This document shows positions 44,837-55,538 of a stretch of 64,000 nucleotides of DNA, one piece after another (position 1 is the first letter of the stretch; the number at the start of each line of letters is the position of its first letter). The notes beneath the pieces are model-generated. The model had not been told where the DNA came from and searched no databases. It saw nothing but the letters and a program-made list of their open reading frames with translations. The translations under genes were made by a program, and so were the position numbers. The stretch covers positions 434,001-498,000 of the forward strand of contig JAEBUN010000016.1 of NCBI GenBank assembly GCA_023014365.1. Direction: 5' to 3'. This stretch comes from Lepiota brunneoincarnata. Taxonomy: Eukaryota; Basidiomycota; Agaricomycetes; Agaricales; Agaricaceae.

Positions 44837-45225
44837 TGTCGAGCTCGCAAACGCGTGCCGAGTTCCGGTCTCCGTTTAGCTGGCGTCCTTTTCCCGCCCT
44901 TTCGTGTTTGTTCCATATCCCGCGCTCCGTTTCTCTTGCACGGTCTCTACCGTTTTTATCTTTTATGCTATGCCCTTACCGTCCTCCTCTGCCCGTACAC
45001 TATTGCTACTGTGCTTATTGTCTACGTACAAGCGCGTGTATCGTAGTGTTAGATAAATAGTCTCTTGCTTGTAGTCGCACTTCAGCTCTCGCGTCGAGAC
45101 TGAAGTGAGTATTCTATCAATACCTTTAATTACTGTACTGACTACTTTGTAGTATACCTTACTACGTTCTACAGGTAAACTCTAGCTCTCGCGTCGAGAC
45201 TGAATATACCTTACTACGTTCTACA
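44837..45225 (+). repeat. copia 3' LTR
   Basis: 389 bp, no difference seen from the 5' LTR. Followed by the right TSD copy GAAAA at 45226-45230. Confidence 0.95.
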
Positions 45226-45230
45226 GAAAA

Positions 45231-46544
45231 TTCCAGTCTTTGCAATCTCGCCCTTGTTGCACTTGCGCATGCATGCAGCTCCTGGCTCCATTTGGACCCT
45301 TTATTGAAAATCCTGGGGTTACCGCCATCCGTACGGAACTGGGGACCAAGGAAGAGGCTACATGTCACGTGAATATTTGATATGTTGGCTGCATCACTGC
45401 GGTCAGAGAACCAATGGCATGCGTCCTCAGCGTCGCCGATGGTCTGAATGCGGAGATCAGTTGCTGCGTTAACATCTAAGATGATGCCAAGTGCCGCGTC
45501 CCCGACATCGACTCTAAAGGACCTTGCGCAGCACGTGGAGTTTTTAGTCACATTGAAATGTTTCATGAAATTGAGGGTGTTTTGTACTGCTTCCCTGGCG
45601 GCGCTCCGGGAGAGGTCAACTTGTTGACCCCTGGCGCCAAAGGATGGGAGCCCACGTAGCGCGTGAGTGAAGCCCCCATGATCCGTGATGTTGTATGAGT
45701 CGAACCAGGACCGTTCTGGTCCATCCGCCATCACGTAGTCGATTGTCAGGTTGGTGCTCACACACTCGCTGGCTGGCTCCAACCAGAGGACATCCTGTGA
45801 CCAGACACCACCATCTGTTAAGTTTGGTAGTGTTTGATTCCAGAATCCGATTCCAGGGTGCTCTGAAGACATGTCGACAATGATTCCTTCCGTTATGAAT
45901 ATGTCATTACGCAGGATGAGAGATTGTGGAGTGCCCAAAGTCCAAGTACTGCAGTTATTGAGCTCATTCACGTCATTGGTGAATTGTCGGTACTGCATAG
46001 TGAAGGGACCATGAGGTGTGCTGTTGAAAACTTGGGTGGCATTTGGAGGGAGGGCTGTGATATCGGCGTCCTTCCCGCCCCCAGGACAGGGAATCGGGTT
46101 ATTATATCCACAACTCCGACAGTATAAAAAATTGTCTCGGTTCTGTGTTGATGCAAGTCCAAGGGGTGACAAGTCAGGGATATATCGTGCCTCTACCTGT
46201 CGATGTGCGAGGGGCACAAGGGAAGCATCTTGAAACCCAAGTGGTAGGATAACACCAACGACGGCAACGAGGATGGTAGCAACCGTTGGGAAGAAGGATA
46301 ATACGCTCGTGGTTATTCCGGCTCCACTGCTCGAATCTGATTCCGTGCGTAGAAATACAGGCCAAAGGGACGAGTGCAGTGTCCTGGAGATGGAGCTCCA
46401 CGCAAGTGCGGTATTAGACTTGGGCAGGAAGTAGATAATGAGGACGACAAGAGCCAAGGAGAGAGTGATCTGGACAAAAGTTGTTATGGCATTGATTGCG
46501 GTGACCGCCTGAGCCACAGAGAGTTGAGTAATAATTCTGGTCAT
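45231..46544 (-). pseudogene. family copy E, N-terminal part, separated by copia insertion
   Basis: ATG at 46542-46544 (MTRIITQLSVAQAVTAINAI). It contains both N-terminal membrane segments, FNSTPHGPFTMQYRQF, VDMSSEHPGIGFWNQTLPNL, DGGVWSQDVLWLEPASECVS, YNITDHGGFTHALRGLPSF and SATRARLQRLEF at the insertion border. The host frame (about 438 codons) then runs into the copia LTR and stops within it. A likely 5'-UTR intron (GTGAGT donor at about 46619, TTCAAG acceptor near 46553) matches the one in copy D. No other damage is visible, so the copia insertion is probably the inactivating event. Confidence 0.85.
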
Positions 46545-46850
46545 GAGCGCCTCTTGAATGGGTGTTGTGAGTAGGGATTTGTCATTTCATTGGAAAGGAG
46601 GCCTCGGAAGAGTACTCACTTGTGTTCGTAGGAGGGTGGCTATGATAGTATTATGCCAGTGACGCCGTGTTTTACTACCATGGGACACCACCGCTAAATC
46701 AAGTATTATAGACTTTATTACTGCTGGGCGGTCTATTTCCTGATGTAAGCGAGTTCAGACTCTACATCAAAAGTAAAGACAACTATTGATTTTCTGGGCA
46801 GTGCCGTGTGACAAGCGTGGATGTCTGAACCACCCAATATTCACACTCAT
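46545..46850. other. 5' flank of copy E
   Basis: Upstream sequence partly alignable by eye to the 5' flank of copy D (32045-32190). Nothing else recognised. Confidence 0.4.
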
Positions 46851-46869
46851 TCATAGGAATTGCCTTGAG

Positions 46870-47095
46870 ATTCTTCGAAGATGCACAGGTTAGTGCACGA
46901 AGCGCATCGCCAGAACATTGGTCCTCTCCAAGGTTTCCGGCTGCTCTGAGATCTCCATCCCTTGGTCTGTGTACCAAGAAGTTCCTTCATAATCCTTTCT
47001 CTGGGAAATGACAAGGCGAAGATTTCCTCCTGCACCAGAGGAAAGAGGCGTAGAAAGCTATCTTGGATGAAGGTTATGAAACCGCATCCAACTCA
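46870..47095 (-). pseudogene. decayed fragment of the alpha/beta hydrolase gene
   Basis: The minus strand reads NLRLVISQRKDYEGTSWYTD, aligned with NLRLVIIQRKDYEGSSRYTD of the gene at 27.7-29.0 kb, and continues with a degenerate RTNVLAMRFVH segment. Flanking bases align as well (TCCTTCATAATCCTTTCTCT occurs in both). No start, nucleophile elbow or downstream exons remain. Confidence 0.75.
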
Positions 47096-47103
47096 TAAAC
47101 ACT

Positions 47104-47358
47104 TGTAAGGCCCTATTCGGCAAGACCGCCTAAGTGGGGTTTGCCTACAGGCGGTCCGCCAAAATGGAGGCAACTGGCAGTCTCTCGGGTAGAGCTTGTA
47201 GACCAAATCAGGTGCGAGCCAGGCGTTCGGTGGGAATCAGCGTGACACAATAATAACATCAGCTTAGATCTCCGCTCTCCCGTCTGCCTAGTAACCGGAT
47301 AAACCAGGCCAAGCGGACGTCTAGCTCACTAGGCAATTGTGCCGAATGGGACCTTACA
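47104..47358. mobile_element. MITE-like element with 19-bp terminal inverted repeats
   Basis: The left end TGTAAGGCCCTATTCGGCA and the right end TGCCGAATGGGACCTTACA are reverse complements with two mismatches and enclose 255 bp without coding capacity. The ends recall hAT or PIF/Harbinger termini, but no clear target-site duplication was found. It lies exactly where the duplicated hydrolase locus has lost its first exons. Confidence 0.55.
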
Positions 47359-48435
47359 CAGAGCTCCACTTAGCACGTGAAAATCGCCGCAAAAATTTCC
47401 AGCTATAGCCGGACGTAGCCTACTCCTACAAATAAGGTCAAGACACGGAGGCAGTGGGATACTGCCTGATGCACTACAGCCGTAGAACGGACGGACTGTG
47501 ATTGGATTTAAGAAGATCCTCTGGGCTCATAAGAATGGCAGTTCCTGGCACCTGTCAACAGACGGAGGCAAAGCTCAGAGTCCTGCTTGATGATGCACCG
47601 AATCACGACACATGATGATTCGGGGTGGGGTTCTTTGGTCGAGGAACGGGCCGTGGCCATTTTCCTAAAGTGACATCCGAAGTTTCACAGCTGGCCTTGG
47701 AATAGGCTTGACAATCAAATGCCCCGATGTCTCAACCAACTTGAAATGAAAGATTGCAGTTTTATGCTAACTGCGTGGCTATTGGCAGTTGCTCATCACG
47801 GTTCCTTCGTTTTCTCCCCTGCCTATCACGCCCAGGGCTGGGCAGATCCATGTCTCATGGACCAGGGCCTGTGAGATGGGTGATCCCTCTCTGTGCTCTG
47901 ACCTATACTACCAGACAGGGGCCTTCCCTGGCTTTCGTCCATCATTCTGCTCCATATATATTATAGTCAAGTAGTTACTTATATTATTAGAAAAAAAAGA
48001 TATACAACCAACGATTATTGGAGCGGAGGCGGGAAAACAAATCGAGTCTAAGTTGTTGATGGATAAGGAGGATTAAAAAATAAACCAATACCATTATGCC
48101 GAAAAGCAAAGCGGCAATTTTGGGGGGGATCGATAACCCATCCGTGGAAAAAAAACATACCAGTCTTTATGCCAGCCGTATCCCTAGGTCTCGATCATAA
48201 CCATCTAGGAGTAAGGTAAAACGAACATCTCTCCAGTTCGCTGCTCGTGGTACGTTTCCTCACACCGAAATATTATACACCTTCTGGAGGTCGCTGCACC
48301 GTAAACAAGCGCTCTTGTTGATGGGAAGCTTTGCTTGAGTACTTTTACTCTTCTCCTGATCCGTCTCTGCAGCTTCTCAGAGTCTGAGATCTAGTCTCGG
48401 CGCGAGGGGGTTAGTGTCGTATCGATAAGAATGCT
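47359..48435. other. intergenic; first 200 bp duplicated from 29.4-29.6 kb
   Basis: Beyond the duplicated part I see no gene. An A-rich stretch lies at 47990-48000. Confidence 0.4.
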
Positions 48436-51400
48436 TCACTCACAACTCACACAATAGTACTTATCTATCCCCCACGTCTTCGACTGAGGTTGGAAGTGTA
48501 AGTGAGGGGGATAGTTGATTTCGTTGGCGTGGATTTGATCCAAGTCCACATGCGATAGGGATATTTGGTTCATGACGCCCTTTTGTCGGAGCAGACTTTC
48601 ATCCTGCCGACCATCCCACACCCAGGTTAGTCCAATGAGCTGTGGGTGAAACGGGATATCAGGGCCAACGTACAGGTATTTTTGATAGCCAAAGCGCAAA
48701 TGCGATGTAATGATGCCACCCCGTATATCCGCGACAAAGCCTCCTAAAGTCTATTTGGGAAAGAACATCATAACGTTCCTCGAGGCTCAGCGAGATCGGT
48801 GGGGTAGAGGAAGCAGAACTTGCGACATTCCGGGGAATCAGCTGGTCCGCCCAGTGCCACTTTGCTTGTTCAAAGATTTCCTTTTTGATCTCGTCGTTCA
48901 TCTCAGGTTGCAGGCTGGGCCAGGAAAGGGTAACGTTGGCGATTTGTGGGGTCAAAGAATCTAACATAACTTCAGGATGGGATGTGATGCGATTTTGTGG
49001 AGAAGAACACACCTGTTTCGTTGGCTTCTTGCAATACCTGGAAGTAACGGCGCCACACCTCGGTACCAATCTCGAGGGCGTTAATTGAGAAGCTGTGTGA
49101 ACGGAGGGGGTCCTGGAGGAAATCGGCAAATGAAGTATGATAACAAGATAGCCTGGTACAGTGTGCTTCGCCTGGTGATGGGATACGAAGAACCGAATGA
49201 AGTTTTTGAAGGGCTCCATACGCGACATTTTGTTTAAGGTCTAGGAGATTGCAAACCTGGGAGAACGGGAACGGGGAATAGGAGGCGTTAGGACCTGTGG
49301 ACAGGATTACACAGTAGCTCAGCAGCAGCTTCATGACACGTAGGGCTGTGCGAGGTATGCTCGAGAGGATCCGAGTATATAGAGCGTCGAGGAGAGCAAG
49401 GGGGTTATTGTCTTCGGCACCGAGCTTCATTTCCTTGATGAAGGCCAGGAGATACTCTAGCTGGGATACAGGGTCGCCAAGGTTGATATCGTCTACGAAG
49501 CGAATGGCGGTGGACGCAAAGATGAAGAGACCTGATGAAATCTCCGTGAGGATGGAGAGCTGGTTTTCAGTTGGCCACTGGGTGTCCTGCGCTATGGCAT
49601 ATGGGTAGCGTCGGCTGATGTTTTCGAACGCGCTCTTGAGATAGATCTCAACATCTCCGCAGGCCTCCGTGGAGTCGACTTCTATACGTTCCTTCAAATA
49701 GCTACCCCCTGTTTCGCCATGCGAAAATGCGACCTTTAGATGAGCCTCAGGGCGGCTAGTGATGATCCATACAAGGGGAGCGGTGGGGAACGCCAGCACG
49801 AACTTGCTGATCAGCTCGATGATCTCGCACTGATACTGCTCGCCTTCGCATTCGTCCAGTCCATCAATCAGTATCAACCGGTCATTTTCATTTTTGCAGG
49901 AATCGCGCGTCGTGAAGGGTTCGACAATGAGTATGTTGAACTGTTCCTTCAATCCCTTCTCAAGTAGCCTGGGATTGGCGACCATCTGCTCCTTGAGGTA
50001 TACCTGGTAAGGCGGGGATCTGGTGGCCAGTTGATACGCAAGAGTAATGACAACTTGCGCAGGATCGTTGCGATGATTAGGCCGTGAAAAGAACAGAGTG
50101 GCGCCCAGTAAACCGCTTTTTTGTTCAGATTCAGCAAGAGTCTGAATAATCGCAGACTTTCCGACTCCAGCTGGACCTTGTAACCAGAGGAGTCTCTTCT
50201 CTCGTTTCTGGTTGCGATACCAGTTCGAAATTCTCGTTCGGATCGTTTTGCGTGTGAGAGGGTGGCAGCGAGGCGGTGGATGGCGCTCAGATGAGTCAAA
50301 CTCGACCCCTGAAATAACGCGATCAGCGAGCCATTCTAGAACTGTGTTGACACGTCAGTAACAAGCGCTATGAGAAATGACTATTATCCGCACCTGTTTT
50401 GGGGTCTGGGTCTGGGTCTGAGTGCTTGGCCTGTGTTTCCTCGAGATTGTAAAACAATGGGTTGTTGATAACGAAATTGCGAGCACCAGTGAAGGGTGCG
50501 AGTCCCTTGGTTCTGCGAATATCTTCTTGTACAGTTGGAGTCAATACATTTGTTCATAACCCCGCTTTCGAGCTATAGGGCCACTTACCCATGTGCTGAG
50601 ACGGCATCACAGGGCTTGAATGGGCCCAAGACACCACAGTAGTTCCATCTTGACCCTCGTCTCCCCTCTCTGTTGAAGATGAGGACTGGGGCGGTCCCGC
50701 AGCTGTGCTCCTCCCCAAAGGCGAAGACTGGCGTGATCGATCATTTACCCTACTTTTTGTCTTAGAAGGCGAATAACTCTCTCGCGTTCCTCTACGCCCT
50801 TTTCTCCTTCGCTGGTCTCCCTGGTGTCCCACAGGTGAGGACTGCTGGGTCACCCCGTCTATGCTGGTCCCCAAAGGTGAGGAATGCTGGGACCCACCAT
50901 CCCCGCTAGTCCACAAGAACGAGCAATGCCGGGTTCCCTCCACTGTGCTACTTGCAAGGGAAGAAGACTGGGCCCCTTCGTCCGGACTATTTGCAAGCGA
51001 AGAAGGCCGAGCCCCCTCATCCGGACTACTTGCCAAGGGCGAGGGCTGCTGAGCTTCCGTACCATTGTTACTCGCTGGTTGCGAAGACCAATCCGTTCCA
51101 TCATCTCCTTTCTTCTCCAAGGGGGAGGTTGGATGTGATGTGCCGTCCCTGATGCTCTCGGAGGGTGAGGGCAGGTGTGCTTCCCCATCTACGCCGCGCT
51201 TGGAAGGCGAGGGTGGCTGTGGTCCTCCGCCCACACTGTTCTCGGAGGGTGAGGGTGGCTGTAGTCCCTCGTCCACGCTGCCCTCGGAGGGTGACGACGG
51301 TCGTGTTACTATGTCAGTACCACTATCCAAGGGCGAGGAAGGCTGTGGTCCCTCGCCTCCCCCGTGTCGGTCAGGGTCCAGGATCATAATTAGCAGAGCT

Positions 51401-51582
51401 TCCGCAAGTTTGCCTAAAACACACCAGCAAACAAAAGATAAAAAGGATGCTTCTAGATCGTGGTCTGAGGAGACTGTTGCGGATGTCGCCTTGTCGGTAC
51501 TGCAAGAGGGCTGGGGTGCATCGGATACATCGGTGTTCGGGGACACGATCGGTTCTGGGAGAATGGAGTGTTCTTCTTCCAT
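48436..51582 (-). CDS. NACHT-domain NLR-like protein (STAND NTPase)
   Basis: The first ATG in frame is at 51580-51582 (MEEEHSILPEPIVSP). The N-terminal third contains LEASFLSFVCWCVLGKLAEA and about 12 imperfect 14-residue repeats of the PSPSENSVGGGPQP type (51330-50830). After introns come ISNWYRNQKREKRLLWLQ, the Walker A loop GPAGVGKSAIIQ (about 50150), LGATLFFSRPN, Walker B LILIDGLDEC (about 49860) and sensor-type VWIITSRPE. Then follow typical basidiomycete post-NACHT helices (SSGLFIFASTAIRFVDD, CYHTSFADFLQDP). The C-terminal part (48430-49000) has no WD40, TPR or ankyrin repeats. A one-base shift in an A5 run near 48676 separates its last 80 codons, so the true C-terminus may be at 48659. 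Such proteins act in fungal non-self recognition and programmed cell death (family knowledge); this one's ligand is unknown. Confidence 0.82.
50830..51330 (-). repeat. coding 42-bp minisatellite in the NLR gene
   Basis: Tandem 42-nt units (for example two adjacent copies around 51235-51300, core TCGGAGGGTGAGGGTGGCTG). Each encodes 14 residues of Pro/Ser/Gly-rich sequence. Units become less alike toward 50830. Confidence 0.7.
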
Positions 51583-51624
51583 GTCGATGGAGGGGAGTGT
51601 TGAGAGTGTGGGTGGCGGTTGCAC

Positions 51625-52256
51625 CGGAGACGTCCAGGTCCTAGACGTGGGGCATATAACTTTGGGTATAACCAGCCTCGTGGCTCAAGTGTGGTGTGCC
51701 GAGCTCAAGTCGAGCAACGATATCCTGTTAATCATTTAACTGCACGAATGACGCCCGTTGATTGAACTCCCAATTGATTTGGGACGAGAGCTAGACCTGC
51801 CTTGGCGTTTCAACCCCCCACGTTCAGATATAGATGGTGATTAAGGACGAACCCTTTTCCAAAGGAGCCTCGATGCACGAGGCGCGGGCGCCCCCAGTCT
51901 AACGCCTGGAAGGGTTGTGTGATGGCTCCCTAGCCTATCGCACCTGAAGAAGCCCTTGCACCACCACAAGCGCCCACATCCAACCTCCTGATAGACATGT
52001 CATTAATCCTGTTTAATCACGCCTTGGGAGATTAAAAAATCGTCTATGAGTCGTTGTTTGCTGGGACATTACGAGGTGTAGGGCAAAGGCTATTTTGGAG
52101 CCACAAGCGTCTATTTTAGCCAGGTTAGGTACTATGCACCCAAGGCTAAGGATACGACTGACCTTATGCCCCAAATTCCGATATCGATGACGCTTCCACA
52201 GGAAGGCGGCATTGATCCATGTGGTAGACGAAGGAACACGGGTGACAATGATGAAT
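51625..52256. other. intergenic, no gene recognised
   Basis: 5' flank of the NLR gene and region upstream of the duplicated block. Nothing supportable seen. Confidence 0.4.
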
Positions 52257-52636
52257 CCCAGTGAGAAGTCGCTAGAGCCTGGCGGACCAAGGAGGAGCGA
52301 GAGGGATTAAATGGGTTGAGGTGGAAAGCCGCGTCGAGCCTGAGGGAACTTTTCGATGACGCCATCTATTGATGACACGACCATCGAGCTGTACCGGGCT
52401 ACATCGACTCTCGCCGTCAAAATTGCCATGTAGACGATCGTCGACACCGTTGACAGCGACAAAGCTATATATATATATATATCCTTTTCTCTCCACTCCA
52501 TAAGACTTCCCCTCGGCCCACCATCACCATCCTTCCCATGCCGTTGTCATTAACCGGTTACCCCAGACAAGCCCAAGGTCTATGATGAAGCTACATCGCT
52601 AGTTTTTCAACTCAACCCAAATCATGATACGGGCCG
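52257..52636 (+). repeat. direct repeat, long copy (promoter/5' region of the small gene)
   Basis: 380 bp, nearly identical to 53679-54000. It includes the TATATATATATATAT tract near 52467 and ends just past the start codon at 52624. It contains 54-58 bp (about 52426-52480) missing from the other copy. Confidence 0.85.
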
Positions 52637-53094
52637 AACCCAAAAGGTCATCGCGCTGGGTGAGTTTTTATTCTCATGATCATTTTGTGCATTTTTGTAT
52701 CGTTCCAGGCGCATTGCTAGTGTACGATGGGCGCTCGAACACGCGGACAAGAAAGAGAACAAGAACAAACACTTTGCAGCTTGGTGGCATGGTCTGACCT
52801 CAGTCAAGCAGCAGGTATGCATCAATGTCGGAGTTCTCTGCCGTCTGACTTTTGTCTTTCTTTGTCATGTTTTAGCCCTTCAAGGAGGAAGGAGTAAGTT
52901 GTTCAGTCACCACATCATTGGTTTTGTTACTGACCGTGTCTGTATACTAGTGCCAGCATTATGCAGCAACCATGACCACTCAGCTCACTGGTGCTTCGGG
53001 AAAGCAAGCTCAGAGTGCGCCAGAACAATCTCAAGCTCGTCTTAAGCAACCAACACGATGCCGCAGGAAGAAAATTGTTCAGGATACCAACTGA
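52624..53094 (+). CDS. small basic hypothetical protein, 96 aa, four exons
   Basis: Exons 52624-52646, 52709-52814, 52876-52893 (18 nt) and 52951-53094 join with introns of 62, 61 and 57 nt, all GT..AG, to a 97-codon frame that ends in TGA. The protein starts MIRAEPKRRIASVRWALEHA, continues KNKHFAAWWHGLTSVKQQ and ends with a basic, Gln-rich tail (RLKQPTRCRRKKIVQDTN). No family is recognised. The first donor (GTCATC) is weak. A TA-repeat lies about 145 bases upstream of the ATG. The consistent phase across four exons is the main support; charge suggests nucleic-acid or ribosome contact (inference). Confidence 0.5.
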
Positions 53095-53678
53095 ACCCAC
53101 ACGGTGAGTGATTTGCACAATTCCAAGCCTTATTCTCATCACACTCGACCAACAGTATTACTATATCGTTATTCTCTCTTTGTGCATGGTCTATCTGATG
53201 TTAGAAGGGTGTATGAGTGAGGAAAGGGGTCTGGTAGAGGTAGAGGGTAGTTGAGGGTGGGTGGGTACCAAAGGGGTGGACGGCAGGGGTGGCCGGGAAG
53301 GGACGGGCGGAGGGACAGGAGCGCACGGCGGGTGTCGGGTTGGTATTCCTAAATGTAGCGTATGTAGGACAAGGAACAGAGGAGGCATTTAGGAGTGATA
53401 ACGAGCGTGCCAGAACTAAGTCGTTGGGAGTCCCTGCGAGTCGATTGAGCCACCCGAAATTCCTGCCTCCAGGCTCCATACCGACTGTCAAGGACCTCCA
53501 CAGACTGTTCTGCGTCAGTCCTTCTTGGTCCGTCAGGGTCCTAGGATTTTTCACTGGGGATGAATCTTGGCTGGCATAACATATTAGGGCTTCTGGGCTT
53601 GGCGTCCAACTCCCTGCAACTTGAAGGCGTGACTGAGTTACTTGGACAGAACGGAAAACATTCTACTCAGTACTCAAG
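53095..53678. other. intergenic between the two direct-repeat copies
   Basis: G-rich plus strand (53210-53340). Open frames on both strands of 53200-53580 overlap each other and neither is convincing. Confidence 0.35.
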
Positions 53679-54000
53679 CCCAGTGAGAAGTCGCTAGAGC
53701 CTGGCGGACCAAGGAGGAGCGAGAGGGATTAAATGGGTTGAGGTGGAAAGCCGCATCGAGCCTGAGGGAACCTTTCGATGACGCCATCTGTTGATGACAC
53801 GACCATCGAGCTGTACCGGGCTACAGCGACAAAGCTATATATATATCATTTTCTCTCCACTACATAAGACTTCCCCTCGGCCCATCATCACCATCCTTCC
53901 CATGCCGTTGTCATTAACCGGTTACCCCAGACAAGCCCAAGGTCTATGATGAAGCTACATCGCTAGTTTCTCAACTCAACTCAAATCATGATACGGGCTG
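53679..54000 (+). repeat. direct repeat, short copy (truncated 5' duplicate of the small gene)
   Basis: 322 bp, about 97 percent alike by eye to 52257-52636, with a 54-58 bp deletion flanked by ACA in the long copy. It ends at ATGATACGGGCTGA, the start-codon region, after which similarity stops. No downstream exon, so it is a promoter-only duplicate. Confidence 0.85.
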
Positions 54001-55220
54001 AGGCACCATATTATTTTCTGACGGCATACATATGGAGGCATTTCATGCATCCGTGTGTGTTTATTTTGCCCAAAGGTTAAGCTGGGGGGGGTCGTCTGGT
54101 AACGATCTTAAAGGTCCAACACATCAGAGAGGCAGATAACATTAGCTATCATCATTGTTCGGTCCATGTCCATTATGATGCCCCTTCGAGTTTTGATTGT
54201 GAGATTCAGGCCTCATGGACGGCTCGCTCATCGGGTATCTCAATATATTGCGGGATGGCCAAGCTCCCACTTCTGCGCCTCGAACCCTTGGCCTAATTTC
54301 CAGGATCGATTATTCGGTTTAATAGAGATCACCAGGGAGCATATACTAGCACTGGGGCGGCTGCCATGATGCCGGACTTTTTTGTTTTGCTGGATTGCTT
54401 GCCTTGAGCATCGGTTCCTTGCAGGTTCCCGTATGTTATTTCCTCAAACTTCCATTACCAGCAATGTTGATTCCTTACACCCATCTAGAGTCATTGCCAC
54501 GGAGCCGAGTCTGCTTATTTACTTTCAACCATGCACAATGCCCCTCGAAAATATCTATTATAAACTTTACATGAGCTATGTCCCCTGACGACCGTCTTCT
54601 CCGCTGATGAATGCTACCGTGTCACCCAGCGCATCAAGCCCTTTATTGGCCAAGCAAATACACAAAGGGATCAAGTGATTGGGCGTGGCTCGAGAGATTG
54701 GTAGGATCTATGATTACGAATCAACCTTCCATGTCAAGAGACTAGTATATACAGACTAAAGCTGAATGTGGTGTCCCCGAACAATTATGATCGATCCAGC
54801 AAAACTCCCTTGAGCGCTGCCGAAGAAGACTCGATAGTATGAACTGAAGTGCGAAGTGTCATGGTGAGACTTGCTTACCCATTAGAACCAGTCGCGTTCC
54901 CCTAAATTTGCACAAATACATTGACATCAGTGCTGGGCTGAGTTTCAACAATGTACGATGCTTTCGATGATCACCCCTCTGAGTGGATATTATGGCATGT
55001 AATCAATCTTGTCAGCCGAGCGGATACAGTAAAAACCCGGCCCTTAGAGCTTGAGATGCGATATGGAGAGAGCTGGGTGGGCATAAATCCTGCCCAGCAA
55101 CCAATCTTCGATTCCCCCACTCATGTCAACTCCTGTAAGTATAAAAGCCGACGCATCTACCGTTGCCAATTGCGCCAGTGCGCAAACTGGCTACTCAAGC
55201 GATAAGAAATCAAGGCAGAA
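54001..55220. other. intergenic, no gene recognised
   Basis: AT-richer than its surroundings. No repeat, RNA gene or protein-like frame could be supported. Confidence 0.4.
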
Positions 55221-55538
55221 CTAGGTGTTCTGGAGCACAAAAACAACAACGCTATCAGAAGCCCTGATCTCAGAAACAAGGAAACTATGTCTGCAAGTAT
55301 TATCTGAAGGTTGTTTGATTGACTGTTGAGATAACCAGGAAGACTTGACTTCCATCTTCCCCTTAATGAACGCCCATGTATTTACATTGGCGTTAAAAGC
55401 GCCAGCTTCTTCATGGATCTTTATCACCGGCCCAGCGTTGATGCTGGAGAGAGGGATCAGAATGTCTGTCCCGGGTGTTAATAGGCACGCAACTTGTCGT
55501 GGGTCAGAGTCAACCATATTCACTCCAACCAAGCACAT
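55221..55538 (-). CDS. possible small hypothetical protein or gene fragment (105 codons)
   Basis: Single minus-strand frame reading MCLVGVNMVDSDPRQVACLL, later NANVNTWAFIKGKMEVKSSW. Residue pattern is protein-like, but there is no recognised domain, signal peptide or supporting intron. It could be an exon of a decayed gene. Confidence 0.25.
   Translation of the reverse strand: MCLVGVNMVDSDPRQVACLLTPGTDILIPLSSINAGPVIKIHEEAGAFNANVNTWAFIKGKMEVKSSWLSQQSIKQPSDNTCRHSFLVSEIRASDSVVVFVLQNT

Larger units (their letters stand above)
33837..45225 (+). mobile_element. Ty1/copia LTR retrotransposon, interrupted by a nested gypsy element
   Basis: Two 389-bp LTRs (33837-34225, 44837-45225), TG..CA ends, TSD GAAAA, a tRNA-type primer site at 34226, one gag-pol frame split by the gypsy element, and a polypurine tract GAAGGGGAG just before the 3' LTR. 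Without the gypsy insertion the element would be about 5.2 kb. The LTRs show no difference on base-by-base reading, so insertion is recent. Domain order protease, integrase, RT, RNase H identifies it as copia-type. Confidence 0.95.

Noticed and set aside
33837..45225. RIP-like C-to-T mutation of the retrotransposons
   Set aside because: LTR pairs are identical or differ at one A/G site and coding frames are open, so no mutational silencing is visible.
47104..47122. TAA/TTA target-site duplication of a PIF/Harbinger element
   Set aside because: The left flank reads TAA and the right flank TTA; they are part of the inverted repeat, not a direct duplication.
53201..53579. Overlapping open frames on both strands
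   Set aside because: Neither shows a family motif, signal peptide or intron; the G-rich composition explains the lack of stops.
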